Source: an uncultured Spirochaetales bacterium (GTDB taxonomy: Bacteria > Spirochaetota > Spirochaetia > Sphaerochaetales > Sphaerochaetaceae). From it: a stretch of DNA of 11,424 bases. The stretch spans positions 1 to 11,424 of the forward strand of contig CAMEXG010000055.1 of assembly GCA_945947045.1 (NCBI GenBank), written 5' to 3'. Positions 6,654-11,424 of the stretch are shown in pieces. Each line of letters begins with the position of its first letter. The first letter of the stretch is position 1. The notes under the pieces were generated by a model. The model had not been told where the DNA came from, did not search any database, and saw nothing but the letters and a program-made list of their open reading frames with translations. A program made the translations under genes and the position numbers.

Positions 6654-8468
6654 ATGGAAAACGACAACAAACAAAACAAAAAGCCGCTACTTTACTACAT
6701 TTCATTGGTTTTTTTAATAATACTTCTCTTAAATGCTTTCGTATTCCCTCTGTTTTCTGGTCATAGAGTAACAGAAGTAGGATATTCCACCTTTCTTAAC
6801 ATGGTGGATGAAGGCAAAGTAAAAGAAGTTGTTTTAAATGACAACTATATTCTTTTCTCTGCTGAAACAGAAAACGGAAGGACATCGACATTCCAGACAG
6901 GTGTATTCCCTGACGATGGACTAAGGGAGAGGCTTGAGAATGCAGGAGTCTCATTCTCTTCATATATCGAATCTGAAGGATCTCCTTTCATATCATTCCT
7001 TATAGCCTGGATTCTCCCTATATTGATGTTCTCACTTCTAGGTAGATTTATTTTCTCTTTCCTCAACAAGAGAGGAGGAAACGCCATGAGTTTCGGTACT
7101 TCCAATGCAAAGATATATGCAGAGAAAGAGACAGGCGTTACTTTCAAAGATGTACAGGGGGAAGATGAAGCAAAAGAAGCTTTGGAGGAAATAGTCACTT
7201 ACCTTCACGACAACAAAAAGTATGCAGAAATAGGTGCCAAGCTTCCAAAAGGAGCACTTCTCGTAGGACCTCCGGGAACAGGAAAGACACTCTTGGCCAA
7301 GGCTGTTGCAGGAGAAGCAAAAGTGCCCTTCTTCTCAATATCTGGATCTGAGTTTGTAGAGATGTTCGTAGGTATGGGAGCCAGTAAGGTAAGAGATCTT
7401 TTTAAACAGGCTTCAGAGAAGGCTCCTTGTATCGTTTTCATCGATGAAATCGATACTATCGGAAAGAAGAGGGACGGTAACGGAATGGGTGGAAATGACG
7501 AAAGAGAGCAGACACTCAACCAGCTTCTCACAGAGATGGACGGCTTTGATGGAAATAAAGGCGTAGTTATTCTTGCAGCTACCAATAGACCGGAGACTTT
7601 GGATCCTGCACTCTTGAGACCCGGTAGGTTTGACAGGAGAATCCCTGTAAATCTTCCTGACCTTCAGGGAAGGGTTGCGATACTTAAAGTACATGCAAAA
7701 GATGTAAAGATAGAAGAAAACGTAGACTTTAATGCTATTGCGAGAGCAACAAGCGGTGCCAGCGGAGCAGAACTGGCAAATATCATAAATGAAGCTGCGT
7801 TGAGGGCTGTAAGACAGGGAAGAGAAAAAGTCATACAGGAAGATTTGGAAGAAAGTGTTGAAACCGTAATTGCAGGATATAAGAGGAAGAATGCAGTCTT
7901 AAGCGAAGAAGAGAAAAAGATTGTAGCCTTCCATGAAATAGGCCATGCTCTGGTTGCAGCCAAACAGTCTAATTCTGCTCCTGTTGCAAAGATTACGATT
8001 ATTCCTCGTACATCAGGTTCCCTTGGATACACAATGCAGGTTGAAGAAGGGGAAAAGAATCTTATGAGTAAGGAAGATATCTTAAGTCAGATATCTACTC
8101 TCACTGGAGGAAGGGAAGCGGAAAAGCTTATTTTCAATACGATTACCACCGGTGCTTCCAATGATATCGAAAGAGCCACAAAACTTGCCAGAAGCATGAT
8201 CACACAATATGGTATGAGCGACCAGTTTGGAATGGTTGCCCTGGAGACTGTCACAAACCAATATCTGGGAGGCGACACATCTTTAGTATGTTCCCCTGCC
8301 ACAAGCGAGGCTATAGACAAAGAAGTTGTCAAGATCATCAGAGAAGCTGAAGAAAAAGCTTACAAAATTCTTCAAGACAACATAGATAAGCTTAACGAAC
8401 TCTCAGCCTTCTTACTTGAAAAAGAAACAATAACTGGCGACGAGTTCATGAAAATCTTGGAATCTTGA
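6654..8468 (+). CDS. ftsH: ATP-dependent membrane zinc metalloprotease FtsH
   Basis: 604 residues; ATG 6654 follows GGAGG with a seven-base gap. Two membrane helices, about residues 13-33 and 112-134, flank an extracytoplasmic domain of about 80 residues, the standard FtsH topology. AAA+ module: Walker A GPPGTGKT (205-212), Walker B IVFIDEID (260-267), second region of homology with ATNRPETLDPALLRPGRFDRR split over ~310-330. Zinc protease motif HEIGH (427-431; the more common form is HEAGH) and third ligand D504 in SNDIERATKLA. Only a short tail follows, lacking the long acidic C-terminus of some homologues. FtsH forms hexamers in the inner membrane that degrade misfolded or unassembled membrane proteins and selected cytosolic regulators. 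It faces the SPFH gene, a family that forms ring complexes around FtsH. Confidence 0.98.
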   Translation: MENDNKQNKKPLLYYISLVFLIILLLNAFVFPLFSGHRVTEVGYSTFLNMVDEGKVKEVVLNDNYILFSAETENGRTSTFQTGVFPDDGLRERLENAGVSFSSYIESEGSPFISFLIAWILPILMFSLLGRFIFSFLNKRGGNAMSFGTSNAKIYAEKETGVTFKDVQGEDEAKEALEEIVTYLHDNKKYAEIGAKLPKGALLVGPPGTGKTLLAKAVAGEAKVPFFSISGSEFVEMFVGMGASKVRDLFKQASEKAPCIVFIDEIDTIGKKRDGNGMGGNDEREQTLNQLLTEMDGFDGNKGVVILAATNRPETLDPALLRPGRFDRRIPVNLPDLQGRVAILKVHAKDVKIEENVDFNAIARATSGASGAELANIINEAALRAVRQGREKVIQEDLEESVETVIAGYKRKNAVLSEEEKKIVAFHEIGHALVAAKQSNSAPVAKITIIPRTSGSLGYTMQVEEGEKNLMSKEDILSQISTLTGGREAEKLIFNTITTGASNDIERATKLARSMITQYGMSDQFGMVALETVTNQYLGGDTSLVCSPATSEAIDKEVVKIIREAEEKAYKILQDNIDKLNELSAFLLEKETITGDEFMKILES

Positions 8469-8470
8469 AT

Positions 8471-8493
8471 ATAGGGCGGTGAAAACCGCCCTA
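8471..8493. terminator. Shared hairpin between convergent ftsH and the small hypothetical gene
   Basis: A perfect nine-base-pair stem, TAGGGCGGT 8472-8480 with ACCGCCCTA 8485-8493, closed by a GAAA tetraloop, starts four bases after the ftsH stop and ends six bases before the end of the facing gene. Neither strand has a clean T-run after it (the plus strand has only scattered T), so termination may be partial; the very stable stem could also protect 3' ends. Confidence 0.65.
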
Positions 8494-8498
8494 CACTA

Positions 8499-8741
8499 TT
8501 ATCTCTTATCAATTCTGGATATCTTTAGTCTTATCCCTCTTCCTCCATCAAGGTAGCAGACTTCTCTTCCACATTCATCGAGAGTAACAATAAATGATAT
8601 ACCCTCCTTCTCTCTTTCCTCTGCTGTCTTTGGTCTGACAATTCTCAAGACTTCCTCCGCATCGTCTTCATCCATGTCATCAATTAATCCGTGCTCAATC
8701 ATGTTCTCCAGCATTGTTTCCAATTCATCTAAGTTTTCCAT
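8499..8741 (-). CDS. Small acidic hypothetical protein (80 residues)
   Basis: ATG 8741 is preceded by GGAGG with a gap of about six bases, a strong initiation signal. The N-terminal half is highly acidic and helical (MENLDELETMLENMIEHGL, then DDMDEDDAEEVL, residues 1-32). The C-terminal half has strand-like segments (SFIVTLDE, REVCYLDG, IRLKISRI) and is basic at the end, with cysteines at 57 and 62. No signal peptide or membrane helix. I do not recognise the family. It lies between ftsH and the SPFH gene, and the SPFH terminator separates it from the upstream gene, so it should have its own promoter in the ~70 bases before it, where TATATA repeats occur. The strong ribosome-binding site and neat fit between two terminators make it a likely real gene. 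Confidence 0.75.
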   Translation of the reverse strand: MENLDELETMLENMIEHGLIDDMDEDDAEEVLRIVRPKTAEEREKEGISFIVTLDECGREVCYLDGGRGIRLKISRIDKR

Positions 8742-8807
8742 ATTGGACCTCCAATATATATAACGTGTTTTTCTTCAAAACTGTCGTTTTTTGGAGGTTT
8801 GGGTCTG

Positions 8808-8838
8808 AAAAACAGGCTCCCCGAAAACTGAGGAGCCT
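8808..8838 (-). terminator. Rho-independent terminator of the SPFH gene
   Basis: On the minus strand a seven-base-pair GC-rich stem (AGGCTCC/GGAGCCT; plus-strand arms 8814-8820 and 8832-8838) with an 11-base loop is followed by GTTTTTC. It lies 20 bases after the SPFH stop codon. Confidence 0.8.
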
Positions 8839-8858
8839 TGAAGCAGAGAATTGATAAA

Positions 8859-9809
8859 CTACTCTCCCACTGTACTTGTTCCGAGAAGCGAACCTTGCGT
8901 TACAGGAATAGGTCCATACTGATAAGTAGAAACATACTGGCCGTTCCACTTCTCAACTCTTGCTTTTTCAACTTCCAGTTTCTTCAACTCAAGTTCAACT
9001 TCCAGGTTTTCTGCAACTTTTTCATTGTAGTAGGCAAGAGCATCAGCTTCTACTTTCTTTGCTTCTGCCTGTAATTGAGCTACTTCCAAAGCTGTTTCAG
9101 CCTCGATCATTGCTTTCTCTTTCTCTGCATTTGCTCTGATGACAATTGCCTCCTGCTCAGCCTGAGCTTCCTTAATCTGCTTCTGAGCTTCCTGCTGTGT
9201 TATCTGCAGTTCCTGTTCAGCAATCTTGACTTGCTGTGTAGTCTTCATTGTTTCAGCTATCTGCTCGTCAAAAGCAGGAGACCAATCCCAGTTGGAGATT
9301 GCAATCTGAGTAATCACAATAGGATAATCTCTCATCTTATTCTTCAAAGATTCGCTGATCTCTCCACTAATCTTTTCCTGCTGCTCTACAATCTGGTAGA
9401 TTGTGTATCTACCTACAGACTCCTTTACAGAAGCAAGCATTGTCTTTTCAATGGCGCTTCTGAGAGAAGACTCTGTATATTTGGTTGCAGCATCATAAAG
9501 TCTGGATTCATCATAAATCCAGAACACGTCAGCAGTGAGACCAATCGTCTGCATATCACTGGTGACGGCACCATCTGAACCTATAGAGAAATCTATTTCA
9601 TAGTTCACTGGAGCCAGTGAATACTTTCTGATAGTTTGTGCAAACGGAATTGTAAAATGAAGACCTGGTTCCAAAACTTCCTCTCCTGCCCTTCCAAATG
9701 TTACAAGAATACCTCTTTCTGTGGTTCCTACACTGGAAAAACAGTTGAATACGACAAATAGAGCAACAATAGCCACGAGAATGATAATAATTAGTCTTCT
9801 AACTTTCAT
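8859..9809 (-). CDS. SPFH/prohibitin-family membrane protein
   Basis: 316 residues; ATG 9809 with AGGAG upstream. One N-terminal membrane helix (residues 5-23), then the SPFH/band-7 domain from about 27 to 185 with typical elements: VGTTERGILVTFGR (27-40), EPGLHFTIPF (47-56), a VTSDMQTIGLTADVFWIYD strand pair (82-100). Residues 182-285 are an Ala/Glu/Gln-rich coiled coil with A.AE.EA.. repeats. The ending VEKWNGQYVSTYQYGPIP is characteristic of prohibitin-like bacterial proteins rather than HflK. Such proteins build large ring or cage oligomers on the membrane and, as HflKC or prohibitins, bind and restrain FtsH. ftsH is nearby but convergent, with one small gene between. Only one SPFH paralogue is visible, so this may be a homo-oligomeric version of the HflKC cage. 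Confidence 0.95.
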   Translation of the reverse strand: MKVRRLIIIILVAIVALFVVFNCFSSVGTTERGILVTFGRAGEEVLEPGLHFTIPFAQTIRKYSLAPVNYEIDFSIGSDGAVTSDMQTIGLTADVFWIYDESRLYDAATKYTESSLRSAIEKTMLASVKESVGRYTIYQIVEQQEKISGEISESLKNKMRDYPIVITQIAISNWDWSPAFDEQIAETMKTTQQVKIAEQELQITQQEAQKQIKEAQAEQEAIVIRANAEKEKAMIEAETALEVAQLQAEAKKVEADALAYYNEKVAENLEVELELKKLEVEKARVEKWNGQYVSTYQYGPIPVTQGSLLGTSTVGE

Positions 9810-9893
9810 TTCGTTTCTCCTTTAACAAGAGGAATATAACCCCAATTCAAAACAAAGTGAAGAGCATGTAGGTTAATATTAAAACTAATGTTC

Positions 9894-9936
9894 AAAATAA
9901 AAAGGCCCGTCTGACAAATTATCCCCACGTCAGACG
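9894..9936 (-). terminator. Second minus-strand terminator in the gap between ygeW and the SPFH gene
   Basis: A perfect eight-base-pair stem (plus-strand CGTCTGAC 9908-9915 with GTCAGACG 9929-9936, 13-base loop) is followed on the minus strand by GGGCC, five T, A and four T. It stands about 110 bases beyond another complete terminator that already ends the ygeW transcript, so it either backs that one up or ends a separate short transcript. Confidence 0.7.
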
Positions 9937-10046
9937 AGCTCAATGCATAAGTATTCATCCCTGTGATAGTTTCAAACAAACTCTTTTTGAGCTTTTCCCA
10001 GAATGGAATAATAATACTACGCTATCTGCACATAAACCGCACAGTG

Positions 10047-10075
10047 AAAAAAATGACCACCATTTCTAGTGGCCA
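10047..10075 (-). terminator. Rho-independent terminator of ygeW
   Basis: On the minus strand TGGCCAC pairs with GTGGTCA (one G-U pair; plus-strand arms 10054-10060 and 10069-10075, eight-base loop) and is followed immediately by seven T. It starts 26 bases after the ygeW stop. Confidence 0.85.
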
Positions 10076-10100
10076 CTGAAAACATTAGATTCGTCTTCTA

Positions 10101-11315
10101 TTAGTTATCGGACATAACTCTCTCTTTTCCGTCAGCAAGAAGCTTCTCCAAGAGGTTTGCAGGATCCTTGAATCTCTCAAGCATGATCATAGCTGCGATG
10201 ACATATGGCTTATAAGAAGCCTGCTTATATAATGGTTCGATATATCTATCGAAGACAGAAGCGTCGACTTCACCTTCCTTACAGGAAACGCCTGTAATGT
10301 CTGCTGGCAGACAATGGAGATAGAGAGCCTTTCCATCTTTTGTGAGCTTCATCATATCTTCTGTGCAAGCCCAGTTCTTGAACTTCGCGTTGTTTTCCAA
10401 GCACTTCTTCTCCAATGCATCGAGTTCATCGAACTTCTTCTCTTCAACAAGCTTTGTTCTTTCTTCCATAACAGCAAAAGATGCCCAAGACTTTGGATAT
10501 ACAATATCCGCATCCTTGAATGCTTCTTCCATTGTTGCAACTTTCTTGAAAGAACCACCAGACTTCTTTGCATTCTCTTCTGCAACCTTCTCGCACTCTG
10601 GCATGACATCATATCCCTCTGGATGAGCAAGGACTACATCCATACCGAATCTTGTGAAGAGTCCGATAACGCCCTGAGGAACAGAAAGTGGTTTTCCATA
10701 TGAAGGAGAATATGCCCATGTCATAGCGACTTTCTTGCCCTTAAGATTCTCAACACCGCCGAAGTAGTTGATTACGCTGAGCATGTCTGCCATTGTCTGT
10801 GTAGGATGGTCGATATCACACTGAAGGTTGACGATTGTAGGTCTCTGCTCCAAGATTCCCTTGTCATATCCTTCCTGTACACTGTCAGCGACTGTCTTCT
10901 GGTATGTGTGTCCCTTTCCGATATACATATCATCTCTGATACCGATGATATCAGCCATGAAAGAAATCATGTTGGCTGTCTCTCTAACAGTCTCACCATG
11001 TGCAATCTGGCTCTTCTTCTCATCAAGATCCTGAACTTCAAGTCCAAGAAGGTTACAAGCAGATGCAAAGGAGAATCTTGTTCTTGTGGAGTTGTCACGG
11101 AAGACGGAGATTCCAAGACCAGAATCAAAGACTTTTGTAGAGATGTTGTTTTCTCTCAAGCCTCTGAGAATCTCAGCTACTTCGAAGACAGCGGCAATTT
11201 CATCATCTGTCTTATCCCATGTGAGATAGAAGTCATTCATATACATCTTGCTGATATCAAGCTTTCTGAGGTCAGCAATTCTTTTCTTGATTTCAGATTT
11301 AGTTTTCTTAGCCAT
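10101..11315 (-). CDS. ygeW: Knotted carbamoyltransferase YgeW
   Basis: 404 residues from ATG 11315 (MAKKTKSEIKKR). The GGAGGG upstream is 12 bases from the ATG, longer than usual. Family evidence: the carbamoyl-phosphate motif STRTR (76-80), HPTQ (170-173), and HCLPADITG (334-342), the counterpart of the HCLP motif of ornithine carbamoyltransferases. Length and the segments DFYLTWDKTDDEI and YIGKGHTYQ match the YgeW class rather than classical OTC (~310-330 residues) or AOTC. YgeW is encoded in many anaerobic gut bacteria with ygeX, ygeY, ssnA, ygfK, hydantoinase and xanthine dehydrogenase genes, a set linked to anaerobic purine and urate breakdown; its exact substrate is unsettled. Here none of these partners is visible upstream or downstream, and a terminator follows, so it appears monocistronic on this side. 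Confidence 0.95.
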   Translation of the reverse strand: MAKKTKSEIKKRIADLRKLDISKMYMNDFYLTWDKTDDEIAAVFEVAEILRGLRENNISTKVFDSGLGISVFRDNSTRTRFSFASACNLLGLEVQDLDEKKSQIAHGETVRETANMISFMADIIGIRDDMYIGKGHTYQKTVADSVQEGYDKGILEQRPTIVNLQCDIDHPTQTMADMLSVINYFGGVENLKGKKVAMTWAYSPSYGKPLSVPQGVIGLFTRFGMDVVLAHPEGYDVMPECEKVAEENAKKSGGSFKKVATMEEAFKDADIVYPKSWASFAVMEERTKLVEEKKFDELDALEKKCLENNAKFKNWACTEDMMKLTKDGKALYLHCLPADITGVSCKEGEVDASVFDRYIEPLYKQASYKPYVIAAMIMLERFKDPANLLEKLLADGKERVMSDN

Positions 11316-11353
11316 AATGCTTTCGGCCCTCCAAGTGTTAGTGGTACGACAAT

Positions 11354-11382
11354 AATCTATCATCAATATTAGAAGCATGCAA
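11354..11382 (-). promoter_or_regulatory. ygeW: Predicted sigma-70-type promoter of ygeW
   Basis: On the minus strand TTGCAT (plus 11377-11382), a 17-base spacer, and TAGATT (plus 11354-11359): 4 of 6 matches in each box at ideal spacing, giving a leader of roughly 30 bases before the ATG. Confidence 0.5.
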
Positions 11383-11386
11383 GAAT

Positions 11387-11405
11387 TTTTGTTGCGTTTT
11401 GTTGC
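11387..11405. repeat. Direct repeat with 10-bp period upstream of the ygeW promoter
   Basis: TTTTGTTGC occurs at 11387-11395 and again at 11397-11405 (GCAACAAAA on the minus strand), one helical turn apart and just upstream of the -35. This placement suits an activator site or an UP-element-like sequence; the T-richness also allows coincidence. Confidence 0.45.
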
Positions 11406-11424
11406 ACTTTTTATAGTATTCCCA

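Larger units (their letters stand above)
9810..10100. other. 291-base intergenic region upstream of the SPFH gene
   Basis: Holds two minus-strand terminators (10047-10075 and 9894-9936) with about 110 bases between them and no credible gene. The stretch between could encode a small minus-strand RNA: TATTAT-like sequence near 10010-10020 could be a -10, with a TTTATG-like -35 further up. The final 85 bases (9810-9893) must hold the SPFH promoter; a TATATT on the minus strand about 20-25 bases before the SPFH start is the best -10, without a clear -35. Confidence 0.4.

Noticed and set aside
9806..9958. A 50-codon minus-strand frame ending in an ATGA overlap with the SPFH start
   Set aside because: No ribosome-binding site at a workable distance, and the frame runs straight through the 9894-9936 terminator; its hydrophobic residues simply reflect T-rich DNA.
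10806..11372. Long open frames antisense to ygeW and to several other genes
   Set aside because: They are shadows of well-supported genes, without ribosome-binding sites or recognisable protein features.

Overview
The window reads as bacterial chromosome from a diderm of low-to-moderate GC. A protein with a signal peptide and beta-rich, outer-membrane-like character sits beside FtsH, an SPFH/prohibitin protein and a YgeW-type carbamoyltransferase. An anaerobic, gut-associated spirochaete-like lineage would fit the codon usage and gene mix, but no marker gene (rRNA, tRNA) is present to prove it. I see no IS element, phage gene, CRISPR array or tRNA.

Layout, left to right. (1) 59-1132 (-): secreted or outer-membrane protein of unknown function. 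(2) 1133-1474: AT-rich divergent intergenic region. (3) 1475-2596 (+): CDF-family metal transporter with two C-terminal cytoplasmic-type domains; its terminator hairpin lies inside the 3' end of the convergent gene. (4) 2613-5341 (-): three-gene unit of FecCD-type permease, ABC ATPase fused to a NUDIX hydrolase, and GNAT acetyltransferase. (5) 5460-6465 (+), divergent from that unit: ModE-like winged-helix regulator overlapping a class I SAM methyltransferase with a TTG start. A perfect 16-bp palindrome lies between the two units. (6) 6654-8468 (+): ftsH, with a leader that can pair with its own ribosome-binding site. (7) 8499-8741 (-): small acidic hypothetical protein. (8) 8859-9809 (-): SPFH/prohibitin-like membrane protein. 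(9) 9810-10100: intergenic with two separate minus-strand terminators. (10) 10101-11315 (-): knotted carbamoyltransferase YgeW with a recognisable promoter and a helically phased direct repeat upstream.

The least ordinary part is 2613-6465. A permease and an ATPase of the Fe-siderophore/B12/molybdate (type II importer) class are divergent from a ModE-type DNA-binding protein and a methyltransferase. No solute-binding protein is visible, and the ATPase carries a complete NUDIX domain at its C-terminus. A plausible but unproven reading is a regulated uptake module for a metal, oxyanion or metal chelate, with nucleotide hydrolysis, methylation and acetylation as accessory activities. FtsH and the SPFH protein are probably functional partners in membrane protein quality control, although they are transcribed towards each other rather than as an operon. 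YgeW belongs to the anaerobic purine/urate catabolism gene set of gut bacteria, but no other member of that set is inside the window.
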